In this document: piece after piece, positions 40,445 through 49,031 of the stretch
Layout: every line of letters starts with the position of its first letter
Numbering within the stretch: the stretch's first letter is position 1
Source of the DNA: Paenibacillus bovis
Lineage (GTDB): Bacteria; Bacillota; Bacilli; Bacillales; Bacillaceae_C
NCBI GenBank assembly: GCA_007679095.1
Contig: VEFU01000007.1
Span: 1 to 64,000 of the forward strand
Length of the DNA: 64,000 nt
Direction: 5' to 3'
Translations under genes and position numbers: made by a program
The notes under the pieces: generated by a model
What the model saw: the letters and a program-made list of their open reading frames with translations, nothing else
Told to the model about the DNA's origin: nothing
Database searches by the model: none

Positions 40445-40710
40445 TATTCATCGTCCTCTGCATCTTGAAAAGTTCGTTTTGGTTTTACTAGAATACTGCA
40501 TATAATAAAACCGATTATTGCGCCTCCTAAACCGAAAAACAATGGCTTTGGTGGATCATTAGGTGCAATAAAATACCCAACTAACGTCGTTACACTACAT
40601 ATTAAAAGTGATAGTACTAAATCTTTAATATTAACAAGGTCTTCCCATACCTCCACATTGTTCCTATCTTTATCGATAATTATCCGATTACTATCTCGAT
40701 TATTTCCCAT
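40444..40710 (-). CDS. Small two-helix membrane protein, possible TctB-like subunit
   Basis: 88 aa from ATG 40710, 8 nt after AAAGAGG; the open frame begins at an upstream TTG inside that site. Charged N-terminus (about 40 aa), two membrane helices (LVLSLLICSVTTLVGYFIA and FFGLGGAIIGFIICSILV) and an acidic tail. The stop overlaps the permease start (TAATG). TctB proteins usually have four helices, so this would be a reduced form. First gene after the Fur-box promoter. Confidence 0.6.
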   Translation of the reverse strand: MGNNRDSNRIIIDKDRNNVEVWEDLVNIKDLVLSLLICSVTTLVGYFIAPNDPPKPLFFGLGGAIIGFIICSILVKPKRTFQDAEDDE

Positions 40711-40781
40711 TATCAAAACCTCTTTCTCTTTCAAACCTTCATAACTAGTTTCAGTACAATTGAAAAGGATTATTCACACTT

Positions 40782-40812
40782 ATTATATTGATATTGAGAA
40801 TCATTATCAAAT
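40782..40812 (-). promoter_or_regulatory. Sigma-A promoter with Fur box in the spacer
   Basis: On the minus strand TTGATA (40810-40805) and TATAAT (40787-40782) are separated by exactly 17 nt. The spacer and -35 contain TGAGAATCATTATCA (plus strand 40795-40809), 14 of 15 matches to the Bacillus Fur 7-1-7 consensus and 17 of 19 to GATAATGATAATCATTATC. Bound Fur-Fe would block RNA polymerase. The promoter lies about 75 nt upstream of the small membrane protein, TctA-like and mevalonate genes. Confidence 0.8.
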
Positions 40813-40959
40813 ATATTGTTGCTAACTTCACAATATCTCATAGATAAAATTATTTGCACATGATATAAAAAATTTAGTTCTTTATAGGAGTGCATATGAT
40901 TAGCTTTACCGTTATTAGTTACATTATATTAAGGTATATAATAATGATGGAGGTTGATA

Positions 40960-41427
40960 ATGATGTCATCTATATCCTTACAACATTTTCAATTTGCTAG
41001 AAGTGGAACATTAGGTTTGCTGAAAGGAATAAATGAAACAAAATGGGATGAGCAACCTATTGGATTTCCCAATAATATCCGATGGAATGCTGGGCATATT
41101 TTTGTTTCAGCTGAATTCTTTTTACATCAAGCGGATGAAGAGTATGAAATGAAGCATGGTGATTGGGCGGGGCTTTTTGCTACTGGTACAAAACCAGCAG
41201 ATTGGAGCAATAATATTCCTAGTGCTTCTGATATTATTTCAGCTCTTGAAGAGCAAGCTAAACGAGTTGAAGCTCATTTCAGAGATAAAACTGTGAATAG
41301 CGCAAGTAAATCAGTCACAATAGGTCCACTTGAAATGAATACTGTTGACGCTTTAGTTCAGTTTAATACATTTCATGAAGGAAATCATATAGGCATCATA
41401 AAATCGCTAAACAATGTTTTAAAGTAA
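40960..41427 (+). CDS. DinB-family protein
   Basis: 155 aa four-helix-bundle protein of the DinB/YfiT type. Candidate metal-binding histidines occur in NAGHIFVSAEFF and TFHEGNHIGII. ATG at 40960 (or the next codon, 40963) follows GGAGG; the frame is open to a TTG six bases earlier. Many family members are metal-dependent thiol transferases or of unknown function. Divergent from the Fur-box promoter about 150 nt away. Confidence 0.8.
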   Translation: MMSSISLQHFQFARSGTLGLLKGINETKWDEQPIGFPNNIRWNAGHIFVSAEFFLHQADEEYEMKHGDWAGLFATGTKPADWSNNIPSASDIISALEEQAKRVEAHFRDKTVNSASKSVTIGPLEMNTVDALVQFNTFHEGNHIGIIKSLNNVLK

Positions 41428-41454
41428 TCCACACCACTACGGAGGAATCTATCA

Positions 41455-41754
41455 ATGAAATGTAAATTAAATCGAAACGCAGCAAAATACTTCAAAAAGT
41501 TGTTAGCTACGGAAGAGGCAGAAGGAAAGATGATTAGAGTGTTTGTAACTCATCAACATGGTGACCATGCGCACTATGATTATATGTTAGATACACCAAC
41601 TGAAAACGATGAAGTGGTTCATACCGATAAAGAAATTGATATTATTTTGGAAAAAAACAACCCATTCTTAGATGGAGTTTGGCTACAGTATTTTTATGTT
41701 CCAAGAGAAGAAATGTCTATTACAAATCCTTCATTTGGACATCATCATCATTAA
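41455..41754 (+). CDS. Small HesB/IscA-like protein, uncertain
   Basis: 99 aa. Opening pattern LNRNAAKYFKKLLATEEAEGKMIRVFV and closing ITNPSFG resemble the HesB/IscA/YneR iron-sulfur biosynthesis fold, but the usual cluster cysteines are missing (only C3). Instead it is histidine-rich: HQHGDHAHYD (about 33-42) and a terminal HHHH. It may bind metal. 27 nt after the DinB-like gene, so probably co-transcribed. Confidence 0.5.
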   Translation: MKCKLNRNAAKYFKKLLATEEAEGKMIRVFVTHQHGDHAHYDYMLDTPTENDEVVHTDKEIDIILEKNNPFLDGVWLQYFYVPREEMSITNPSFGHHHH

Positions 41755-41870
41755 GTTCTTTTAGGCATTAACCAAATGTCATATCGAACAATGCGCATGT
41801 AATAATAGTGCAAAGGAGAGACAGATCGCTTTCCCATAAGCCCTCTGGTATTTCCTCCGATTATTAAAAT

Positions 41871-41928
41871 TAAAATAAGATCTGAGCTTCCTTGAAGAAA
41901 TTCAAGTAAAAGTTCAGATCTTATTTTT
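41871..41928. terminator. Bidirectional terminator
   Basis: AAAATAAGATCTGA pairs with TCAGATCTTATTTT, with A- and T-runs on the two sides, between the convergent HesB-like gene and trpG. Confidence 0.9.
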
Positions 41929-41971
41929 TATCTATTAAAGCATTATACGAAAGAAGATTACTTCTTACGTT

Positions 41972-42553
41972 TCATACTCTCACTCTAATTTCATTTAAGA
42001 AATTGCTTAACATTTGTTTTCCTGTCTCTGTTCCCACTGACTCTGGATGAAATTGTAAGCCATATAATGGATATTTTTCGTGCACCATCGCCATAATTTC
42101 TTGATCATCATTTGATGTAGCGGTTACTTTCAATTCATCAGGTAACGTAGTTTTTTCTACAATTAATGAATGATAACGCATTACATCCAGAGGATTTGGT
42201 AATTGTTCAAAGATACCTTCCTCTCCATGTGTTATAGAAGAAATTTTACCGTGCATGACCTTCTCGGCTTTTTCTACTCTTGCTCCAAATGCATAACCGA
42301 TGGATTGATGGCCTAAACAAATTCCTAATATTGGTATTTTTTTATATAAAGACTTAATGATGTCGACACATATTCCTGCATTTTCAGGCCGACCTGGTCC
42401 TGGGGATAATACGATTGCTTCTGGATTTAAGTCTTCAATTTCTTTGATAGTTACCTTATCATTTCGCTTAACAACGATTTCTTCACCAAGCTCACCTAAA
42501 TACTGATATAGATTAAAAGTGAATGAGTCATAATTATCGATAAGTAAAATCAT
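41972..42553 (-). CDS. trpG: Anthranilate synthase glutaminase subunit
   Basis: 193 aa class I amidotransferase. NYDSFTFNLYQYLGELG start, catalytic C79 in GICLGHQS, and the His/Glu dyad in QFHPESVGTETG. Supplies ammonia to TrpE. Overlaps trpE by 4 nt. In B. subtilis this subunit (PabA) is shared with folate synthesis; here the Trp T-boxes place it with tryptophan, but a shared role is possible. Confidence 0.88.
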   Translation of the reverse strand: MILLIDNYDSFTFNLYQYLGELGEEIVVKRNDKVTIKEIEDLNPEAIVLSPGPGRPENAGICVDIIKSLYKKIPILGICLGHQSIGYAFGARVEKAEKVMHGKISSITHGEEGIFEQLPNPLDVMRYHSLIVEKTTLPDELKVTATSNDDQEIMAMVHEKYPLYGLQFHPESVGTETGKQMLSNFLNEIRVRV

Positions 42554-43944
42554 TTGTCTTCCTCCAAAAATGCTCTTAGTTTATGAATCGTTTCTTCATA
42601 TTCTTTTTGAGGTACAGAATCATACACAATACCAGCACCTGCTTGAATATAAACTTGATTATCTTTAATAAACGCAGTTCTAATTGCTAAGGCAAAATCC
42701 ATATTACCATTTGCTGATAAATACCCAACAGCTCCTGAGTAGACTCCACGTTTTACATCTTCTAATTCATTAATTATTTCCATTGCTCTTATCTTCGGTG
42801 CACCAGAGACAGTACCAGCAGGTAAGCATGCAATTAAAGCATCAATTGGTGAATAAGCTGAAGTAAGTTCTCCGCTCACTTCTGAAACAATGTGCATCAC
42901 ATGTTTATATTTTTCAATCTTCATATACTTATCAATCTGTACAGACCCAAATTCACTAACTCTCCCAATATCATTACGACCAAGGTCTACTAACATCCGA
43001 TGTTCAGCCAATTCTTTTTCATCTGCAAGTAATTCTAGCTCCAGTTGCTTATCTTCTTCCTGCGTATTTCCACGTGGCCTAGTCCCTGCAATTGGATTTG
43101 TTATTACTTTATTGTCCGTAGCTTTAATTAAACTTTCAGGTGATACACCAGCAACAATATAGTCATCAAAATCAAAGTAATACATATACGGTGAAGGGTT
43201 CTTCACTCTCAACTTTCGGTAAAAGGAAAATGCCTCTCCTTCAATCGTAGCTTTCATACGCTGTGATAACACAACTTGGAAAATATCTCCCTCTACAATG
43301 TATTCTTTCGCTTTTTTTACCATTTGTATAAAATCATCTTCTGTAATTGTAGATTCATAAGCAGAAATATTCACAGGTAATTGATCCATTTCTTTACCAT
43401 TTTGAATTTCAGCTTTTATGTCTTGAAGACGTGATTGCAATTGCTCACTTGTCGTACTTTCATGTAGCGGTGTGGCTACTAAGTATACCTTCTGCTCTAA
43501 ATGATCAAATACGATGACTTCTTCAAACATCATGAAATGCACGTCAGGAATTTGCAATTCATCTTTTGGAATTTCTCCAATTTGTTCATAATGACGGACA
43601 ACATCATACCCAACAAATCCTACCGCACCTCCGATAAAAGGAATCTTTTCCTTACCAACAGAAATTTCCTTTGGCATTATGTCTTTTAACAATTCTAATG
43701 GTTTTTGAGATATCGATTCTTCTCCTTCCTCCGTTACCAAAATAGAACCATGTTCAAACCCTTTTAATTCAAAAGTAGGTTGTGCTCCAATAAAAGAATA
43801 ACGACCAGAATTTTCATGTTTTAACGAACTTTCAAGTAAAAACTTTTTCTTCCCAGATAACCGTTGATAAATGGAAATAGGTGTCAATGTATCGCCTTGC
43901 AATTCCTCCACAAAATAATTTCTTTCACTTATTGTCTTTATCAT
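42550..43944 (-). CDS. trpE: Anthranilate synthase component I
   Basis: 464 aa chorismate-using enzyme. N-terminal LLESSLKHENSGRYSFIG contains the LLES element of the tryptophan feedback site, and the C-terminal catalytic part has ITNPIAGTRPRG, LLADEKELAEHRMLVDLGRNDIGRV (a TrpE/PabB signature) and GTVSGAPKIRAMEII. Two Trp T-boxes upstream support TrpE over PabB. ATG follows AAAGGAG. Only trpE and trpG are here; trpDCFBA must be elsewhere or absent. Confidence 0.9.
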   Translation of the reverse strand: MIKTISERNYFVEELQGDTLTPISIYQRLSGKKKFLLESSLKHENSGRYSFIGAQPTFELKGFEHGSILVTEEGEESISQKPLELLKDIMPKEISVGKEKIPFIGGAVGFVGYDVVRHYEQIGEIPKDELQIPDVHFMMFEEVIVFDHLEQKVYLVATPLHESTTSEQLQSRLQDIKAEIQNGKEMDQLPVNISAYESTITEDDFIQMVKKAKEYIVEGDIFQVVLSQRMKATIEGEAFSFYRKLRVKNPSPYMYYFDFDDYIVAGVSPESLIKATDNKVITNPIAGTRPRGNTQEEDKQLELELLADEKELAEHRMLVDLGRNDIGRVSEFGSVQIDKYMKIEKYKHVMHIVSEVSGELTSAYSPIDALIACLPAGTVSGAPKIRAMEIINELEDVKRGVYSGAVGYLSANGNMDFALAIRTAFIKDNQVYIQAGAGIVYDSVPQKEYEETIHKLRAFLEEDK

Positions 43945-43972
43945 CTAAGTATCTCCTTTCGGCTCTATGAAA

Positions 43973-44240
43973 TAAAAAAGTCCTCTATACACAATTAGTC
44001 ATTGTGTATAGAGGACGATTGGACTGACCGTGGTGCCACCTCAATTGGAGCATAATTGCTCCCGCTCAACAGGTAAATTTCATACCTTTCCATTAACGGT
44101 GGATGCCGTGCAACCATACTGTTAATTCAGGCTGCCTCTCATAAGTCCATTCCACGGAATGTTCATACCGGTTCCCAGCTAACCCGGCTCTCTGAAATGA
44201 ACATACTCCATGTACTACTCTTAATCATCGATTTATTAAA
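43973..44240 (-). promoter_or_regulatory. Tryptophan T-box, proximal of two
   Basis: On the minus strand: AAGAGTAGTA at the start, AGAGAGCCGGGTTAGCTGGG, specifier TGG (44149-44147, Trp) within GGAATGGACTT, T-box GGTGGCACCACGG (44042-44029) and a strong terminator (GTCCTCTATACACAAT / ATTGTGTATAGAGGAC, then T6) ending about 43975. TGGC in the T-box matches a tRNA with a G discriminator base, as expected for tRNA-Trp. Confidence 0.93.
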
Positions 44241-44250
44241 ATATTTTTTT

Positions 44251-44535
44251 ATACACAAAAAGGGCCTCTATCCATAAAAAGGACGAGAGACCCGTGGTGC
44301 CACCTTTATTAGCTAAATACTTTAGCTCACTTTCCTATTACCTGTAAGATAATATTGTCTCTTATAACGATGAGACTGTTCGCCAAAGCCTACTACATTC
44401 GTTAAATCGGTTCGGTTTGGGGGCTCGGAAGTCCATTCGCTTAGCATCCACACTGATTTTCACCAACCATCAGCTCTCTACAAGTTTCAGCTAAGGTACT
44501 ACTCTTCGTCATTGCCGAAGTTATATTAGCTTTAT
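44251..44535 (-). promoter_or_regulatory. Tryptophan T-box, distal of two
   Basis: On the minus strand: GACGAAGAGTAGTA, AGAGAGCTGATGGTTGGTG, specifier TGG (44435-44433) within GCGAATGGACTT, T-box GGTGGCACCACGGG (about 44304-44291) and terminator GGGTCTCTCGTCC...GGATAGAGGCCC then T5 (about 44293-44256). Same order and codon as the proximal copy, so transcription must pass two uncharged-tRNA-Trp checkpoints to reach trpE. Confidence 0.93.
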
Positions 44536-44566
44536 AATAATGATAGTTAATTCAAAAGTCAATAAT

Positions 44567-44986
44567 TTATTTCCCTGTTTCAGAAAATTCTTTTATCCTT
44601 GTTTCGATTTGATCACGTACCCGTTGAAAAACTTTCCATTTTTCTTCCTCTGACCCTACTGCTTTTGCAGGATCGTCAAAGCCCCAATGCCATCTTGTTT
44701 TTTCTGGAGGTGTTGTTGGACATTTATCATTTGCATCTCCACAGAGTGTGACAATATAATCTGCCTTTTCTAATAATGATTTGTCAATGATATCTGAAGT
44801 TTGAAAAGAAATATCCACTTCAACTTCTGCCATTGCTTTCACAGCGTTTGGATTTAGTCCATGTGATTCAATTCCTGCAGAATATACTTCAAATCTATCC
44901 CCAAGATATTTCTTTCCAAAACCTTCTGCCATCTGACTTCTGCATGAATTTCCAGTACATAAAAAGTATATTATTTTCTTATCCAT
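44567..44986 (-). CDS. arsC: Arsenate reductase, thioredoxin-coupled
   Basis: 139 aa from ATG 44986, 8 nt after AGAGGAG (the frame extends into the arsB end). Low-molecular-weight phosphatase fold with C10-T-G-N-S-C15-R16 and the redox relay C82 and C89 (LCGDANDKC), the same positions as B. subtilis/S. aureus ArsC. Reduces As(V) to As(III) for export by ArsB, using thioredoxin. Last gene of arsR-arsB-arsC. Confidence 0.96.
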   Translation of the reverse strand: MDKKIIYFLCTGNSCRSQMAEGFGKKYLGDRFEVYSAGIESHGLNPNAVKAMAEVEVDISFQTSDIIDKSLLEKADYIVTLCGDANDKCPTTPPEKTRWHWGFDDPAKAVGSEEEKWKVFQRVRDQIETRIKEFSETGK

Positions 44987-45000
44987 AGATAAATCTCCTC

Positions 45001-46299
45001 TTATTGAATGATTAATAGCCATACATATAATCCGACTAACGTTACAAATAGGGTAGGAATCGTTAAGATAATACCGACTTTAAAATAATAACCCCACGAG
45101 ATATGAACTCCTTTTGTTTTCAGAACATGCAACCACAATAAGGTAGCTAATGAACCGATAGGAGTAATTTTAGGACCTAAATCAGAGCCAATTATATTTG
45201 CATATATAAGTGCTTCTCTTGTAATTCCAATAGTATTAGTATCATAGATTGCTAGCGCATCTATCATTACTGTCGGTAAATTATTCATGATAGATGATAA
45301 TATAGCAGCAATAAACCCCATACTAATCGTTGCAACAAATAAGCCTTGATCAGCAGTATACTGAATAATATCTGTAAGTACATTTGTTAAGCCAACATTT
45401 CTAAGTCCATAAACAACTACATACATTCCGATTGAAAAGAAGACGATTGACCATGGAGCTCCTTTTATGACGTACTTTGTATTTATCGCAGGTCTATTAT
45501 GTGCTGCTATTAGAAATATGATGGCAATTATTCCAGCAATAACTGAAACTGGCACACGGAAAAATTCACTCGTGAAATAACCTATAAGTAAAATGGTTAG
45601 GACAAACCAAGATATACGAAACATCTTTTTATCTCTAATTGCGTCATTTGGTTTTTTCAATTGACTCATATCATAATCTTTTGGAATACTCTTGCGGAAA
45701 AATAAATATAAAACAGTAATACTTGCTAATAAACTAAAAATATTAGGAACTATCATGCGAAAAGCATACTCAGCAAATCCAATTCCAAAAAAATCAGCCG
45801 AAACTATATTAACGAGATTACTCACAACAAGTGGTAGCGAAGTTGTATCCGCAATAAATCCCGACGCCATGATAAATGGTAGAATCATTTTTTCTTTAAA
45901 ATGAAGTGTACGGACCATAGCAAGTACAATCGGTGTTAAAATAAGCGCAGCGCCATCATTAGCAAATAAACCGGCCACTAGAGCACCTAAAATGATGACT
46001 AGCAAAAACATTTTTACACCACTGCCTGCTGCTATTCTTGCCATATGCAATGCAGCCCATTCAAAAAATCCAATTTCATCTAAAATCAAACTAATAATGA
46101 TTAATGCTACAAATGTAAGTGTTGCATTCCAAACGATACTAGTTACATCCATTACATCACTAAATGTAACTACATTAAAAAGTAATGCTAGTAGTGCACC
46201 ACCACATGCTGACCAACCTATTGATAAGCCCTTAGGCTGCCAAATAACAAAAATGAGTGTAACGATAAAAATCGTAATTGCCAAAAAAACGGACATCAT
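45001..46299 (-). CDS. arsB: Arsenite efflux permease ArsB
   Basis: 432 aa with about 12 membrane helices; ArsB/NhaD-type segments [49 protein letters not shown] and [23 protein letters not shown] are the conserved half-helix loops of this family. Exports arsenite/antimonite by proton exchange. 12 nt after arsR and 14 nt before arsC. Confidence 0.94.
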   Translation of the reverse strand: MMSVFLAITIFIVTLIFVIWQPKGLSIGWSACGGALLALLFNVVTFSDVMDVTSIVWNATLTFVALIIISLILDEIGFFEWAALHMARIAAGSGVKMFLLVIILGALVAGLFANDGAALILTPIVLAMVRTLHFKEKMILPFIMASGFIADTTSLPLVVSNLVNIVSADFFGIGFAEYAFRMIVPNIFSLLASITVLYLFFRKSIPKDYDMSQLKKPNDAIRDKKMFRISWFVLTILLIGYFTSEFFRVPVSVIAGIIAIIFLIAAHNRPAINTKYVIKGAPWSIVFFSIGMYVVVYGLRNVGLTNVLTDIIQYTADQGLFVATISMGFIAAILSSIMNNLPTVMIDALAIYDTNTIGITREALIYANIIGSDLGPKITPIGSLATLLWLHVLKTKGVHISWGYYFKVGIILTIPTLFVTLVGLYVWLLIIQ

Positions 46300-46311
46300 T
46301 TTCCCCTTTTC

Positions 46312-46620
46312 CTAGTTGCATATACAACGATCTGATGATATATCTACTGAAGGCAAGAGATTTACAATATGTAAAATGACAGGATACATTTCACTTTGCT
46401 TATTTAAAGAATAATAAACCCATCGCCCTCTTTTTTCTTCACTCGTTATTCCTGCATCCCGTAATTTTTTCATATGCTGACTAACAGCAGGCTGACTCAT
46501 GCCTAGAAACTCCATTAATTCACAAGCACAAAAGGAATCTTGAACTAAATAGGAGATTATTTTAAGTCTTGTTTCATCACTGATAGCTTTTAATACTAAA
46601 TCCATTTCTTTTATTTGCAC
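46312..46620 (-). CDS. arsR: ArsR-family arsenic-responsive repressor
   Basis: 102 aa winged-helix ArsR/SmtB repressor. Metal-sensing pair C31/C33 in SFCACELMEFLG at the helix alpha-3 position (ELCVCDL type), recognition helix SQPAVSQHMKKLRDAG and wing KRGRWVYYSL. An additional C-terminal pair C99/C101 (DRCIC) may add a ligand. GTG start after AGGTGG. It should repress its own operon at the palindrome just upstream until As(III) binds. Confidence 0.93.
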   Translation of the reverse strand: MQIKEMDLVLKAISDETRLKIISYLVQDSFCACELMEFLGMSQPAVSQHMKKLRDAGITSEEKRGRWVYYSLNKQSEMYPVILHIVNLLPSVDISSDRCICN

Positions 46621-46636
46621 TTCATCACCACCTAAT

Positions 46637-46658
46637 TACATAAGCAACCACTTATGTA
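46637..46658. promoter_or_regulatory. ArsR operator-like palindrome
   Basis: TACATAAG-N6-CTTATGTA, a perfect 8-6-8 inverted repeat of ArsR/SmtB type, between the -10-like TATTAT and the arsR start. Confidence 0.75.
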
Positions 46659-46711
46659 TAATAACATATTTACATAGTAATTTATATACTTATTTTTCAC
46701 CTCACAACTCT

Positions 46712-47095
46712 GACAGTTGGATGATTTCCGCTTCAGGAGCTCGCTTTCCGCGGGCTTCGAAAAGCGAAAGGCGCTTGGGACTTGAAAGAAGGCTAAATTC
46801 GCAACATCCTGTTGGCAGGCTCAAACAGCGACTTCCTGTCCTTCGCCTGCACTAGTACATCCGTGTACGTCGCAACGCCATCTTGACCCGCATCGTGCGG
46901 GCCCGCGACAAGCAAATGTTCCAAGACAAAGAAAGGCGTTCTTTGCCTTTCATATCTCAGGTTATTTGACCTCGAGCCGATAGCGCCTGCAGCTAGACAA
47001 GGTTCGGAAGCCTCCTCGGCGCTTTTTGCGCCTGTCTAGCTCAGGCTCCTAGCGGCTAGCGAACGCGACATTCCTTCCCCTACAATCAACATAGT
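46712..47095. repeat. GC-rich palindromic element, about 380 nt, non-coding
   Basis: Sharply more GC-rich than the flanks. It opens with GATTTCCGCTTCAGGAGC and TCGCTTTCCGCGGGC and closes with GCTCCTAGCGG ... TACAATCAAC. Inner hairpins include CCCGCATCGTGCGGG, AAAGGCGTTCTTTGCCTTT and GCCTGCAGCTAGACA/TGTCTAGCTCAGGC. CGCTTTCCGCGGGC is the reverse complement of a motif inside family B (47366-47380), so the two share parts. No credible ORF; probably a non-autonomous or structured-RNA repeat. Confidence 0.6.
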
Positions 47096-47228
47096 GTTAC
47101 AGTTTAAAAAAATAAATATTAATATACAAACAAAGAATCGAGCATTATCATAAAGTTACAAGTGGGAAAAACATACAATTGAAAATGAACGATTTTACAT
47201 TAATATTCATTGTTACTTTTTATATAAA

Positions 47229-47419
47229 GGCTCTGTTAAAGTTCATTGTTGTTATCAACTTAGTTGATTGTAGCGCATGTACACGAGACTCCTGCGGGAA
47301 CAGCACGAGCCGAAGATCCACTTGGCAAAGCGGTTTTCTTTGCCAAGTTAGCTGAGGCCGTGCCCGCGGAAAGCGATTGTACAGGAGCGAAAATCAACAA
47401 CAGAGTTTAACAGAACTTA
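47229..47419. repeat. Palindromic repeat family B, full copy
   Basis: 191 nt with imperfect terminal inverted repeats: GGCTCTGTTAAAGTTCATTG left, and the right end ...AACAACAGAGTTTAACAGAACTTA. Most of the interior is also complementary, e.g. TTGATTGTAGCG with CGAAAATCAA and TGTACACGAG with CGATTGTACA, so the whole unit can fold into one long hairpin topped by CTTGGCAAAG/CTTTGCCAAG. The copy at 30923 lacks the right end. MITE-like; no transposase present. Confidence 0.8.
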
Positions 47420-47429
47420 TTTAATAATA

Positions 47430-47472
47430 AAAAACCAGTAGAGAAAACGTAGAAGTTTTCTATACTGGTTTC
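47430..47472 (-). terminator. ytpR terminator
   Basis: AAACCAGTA-AGAAAAC pairs with GTTTTCT-TACTGGTTT, minus-strand T-run beyond, 32 nt after the ytpR stop. Confidence 0.9.
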
Positions 47473-47503
47473 AGTTTATGAACTTATCAGTCAGTTTACG
47501 TTG

Positions 47504-48106
47504 TTAAAATTTGAATTCTTGTCCGACTTTATATTGTTCGTCTTCTAAAACTAAAATACCTTTCTCTTGTGGGGCATTTGGTAGTTCTAGTTCTCTCGCT
47601 GCGCAAATCATACCGCTAGATGGGACACCACGTAGTTCGGCATCCTTTATCACTAATCCGCTTGGCATTACTGCTCCTACTTTCGCTACTACTACTTTTT
47701 GTCCTGCTTCGACATTAGGAGCACCACATACAATTTGTAACTCTTCTGTTCCTACATCGACAGTACACACACTTAATTTATCTGCATTCGGGTGCTTCTC
47801 TTTTTCCTTCACATAGCCGACTACAAATTTAGGTGAAAAATCAGCTTCTAATTTTTCATCAATGCCATTTTGTTCAAGAGCTTTATTCAGTTTAGACACA
47901 ATATCATCGTTTAATTCTACTACCCCATTTGCATCTAGTTGCACATAATTTGATGCATGAAAGATATTGAATCCACCTGTTTTATTTGTTTTTGCATCAA
48001 AAATACGAGCTACATCGCCTTTTCGTTCAAAAGTTTTATTTTCAACTTCATTTATAGTAATTAAAATTACATCCCCGATACCATTTCGATTATAGAATAC
48101 GTTCAT
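47504..48106 (-). CDS. ytpR: YtpR-family tRNA-binding-domain protein
   Basis: 200 aa. A short N-terminal YtpR-specific domain (about 1-85) and a C-terminal EMAP/PheT-type tRNA-binding OB fold ([24 protein letters not shown]...QIVCGAPNV...[13 protein letters not shown]...[13 protein letters not shown]). Probably binds tRNA; precise role unknown. The start overlaps the ytpQ stop (TAATG). Order ytpP-ytpQ-ytpR as in B. subtilis. Confidence 0.92.
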   Translation of the reverse strand: MNVFYNRNGIGDVILITINEVENKTFERKGDVARIFDAKTNKTGGFNIFHASNYVQLDANGVVELNDDIVSKLNKALEQNGIDEKLEADFSPKFVVGYVKEKEKHPNADKLSVCTVDVGTEELQIVCGAPNVEAGQKVVVAKVGAVMPSGLVIKDAELRGVPSSGMICAARELELPNAPQEKGILVLEDEQYKVGQEFKF

Positions 48107-48921
48107 TATTTATCTTCCTTTCCTGTTTCTCTTGTGCGATTTTTCCCCAGTATAAAAATAGGTTCAAGCTTTCCATTTTCATAAATGAAAGATAGAGCCG
48201 TAATTGGCACATGTCCTGAAGTAAAAAAGCTCATTGTCATTTGCGCTAAAACATCATAACCTGTACCATTACGAATGTCAGCTATTATTAGAACATCTTG
48301 ATGTGGAACAGCAACAGCCATTTCCCCTTTTATTGTTTCGGCTTTTTCTTCCAGAAACTTTTCATTTAGAATTCGGCTAGCATCATATCCATCATTTGTA
48401 TTTAAAAAGTAAAAATCATTTCCGGCAACTGTATCTTTTTTCATTTTTGTAGATAAAGATCTCACATTAAAACGTGCAATTTCTCGTATATTTGTTGGAT
48501 CTAATCCTTCTTTTTCAATTAAGTTATCATCTATTAGACGATATGTATTACCAAGATCAAGAGCATAGTATATTCTTGTTTCTGCCGTATGTTCATCGGT
48601 CATAAACTTTACATCATCCTCTGAACTCGTTGGAAATGAAGTGGATCTAATAACAGGATATATTTTTTTCTCGCTTCCTGAAATAGCATGTTCCTTCCCC
48701 ATAACATTAAGTGCATTTTCAACATAATACACTACTTCGTCTATAGCTTTTTCTTTTTGTTCATGCCATTTTGCTACAATTCCGGAAAGCGCAACGACAG
48801 TCCCTTTCCCTGTTTCTTCATTTTCAATCCGCAAACTTTCTTTGTCGCGGTCATATGTAAAAGTACGTCCTGGTTTTGCTAGACGTTTCTCTAGTTCTCT
48901 TCGTAATTTACTTTCATTCAT
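48106..48921 (-). CDS. ytpQ: DUF1444 protein YtpQ
   Basis: 271 aa from ATG 48921, 6 nt after AAGGAGGGGTG; the open frame runs 29 codons further up but without a ribosome site. Basic N-terminus [20 protein letters not shown] is typical of the family; B. subtilis YtpQ has about 268 aa. Cytoplasmic, function unknown. Confidence 0.88.
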   Translation of the reverse strand: MNESKLRRELEKRLAKPGRTFTYDRDKESLRIENEETGKGTVVALSGIVAKWHEQKEKAIDEVVYYVENALNVMGKEHAISGSEKKIYPVIRSTSFPTSSEDDVKFMTDEHTAETRIYYALDLGNTYRLIDDNLIEKEGLDPTNIREIARFNVRSLSTKMKKDTVAGNDFYFLNTNDGYDASRILNEKFLEEKAETIKGEMAVAVPHQDVLIIADIRNGTGYDVLAQMTMSFFTSGHVPITALSFIYENGKLEPIFILGKNRTRETGKEDK

Positions 48922-48984
48922 TTTATTCACCCCTCCTTGGGCACAATTACATACATTCCATTTTACACGATTCATCATTAATCC

Positions 48985-49023
48985 ACAAAAAAATAAAACC
49001 TCCACCAACTCGGCAGAGGTTTC
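48985..49023 (-). terminator. ytpP terminator
   Basis: AAACCTC pairs with GAGGTTT; minus-strand T-run ATTTTTTT follows. Lies 9 nt after the ytpP stop, so ytpQ has at least partly separate transcription. Confidence 0.8.
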
Positions 49024-49031
49024 GAAACGTA

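Noticed and set aside
44251-44535. Treating the distal T-box as belonging to arsC or as a pseudogene remnant
   Set aside because: Orientation, specifier codon and terminator all match a leader reading toward trpE; arsC lies upstream of it and ends before it starts.
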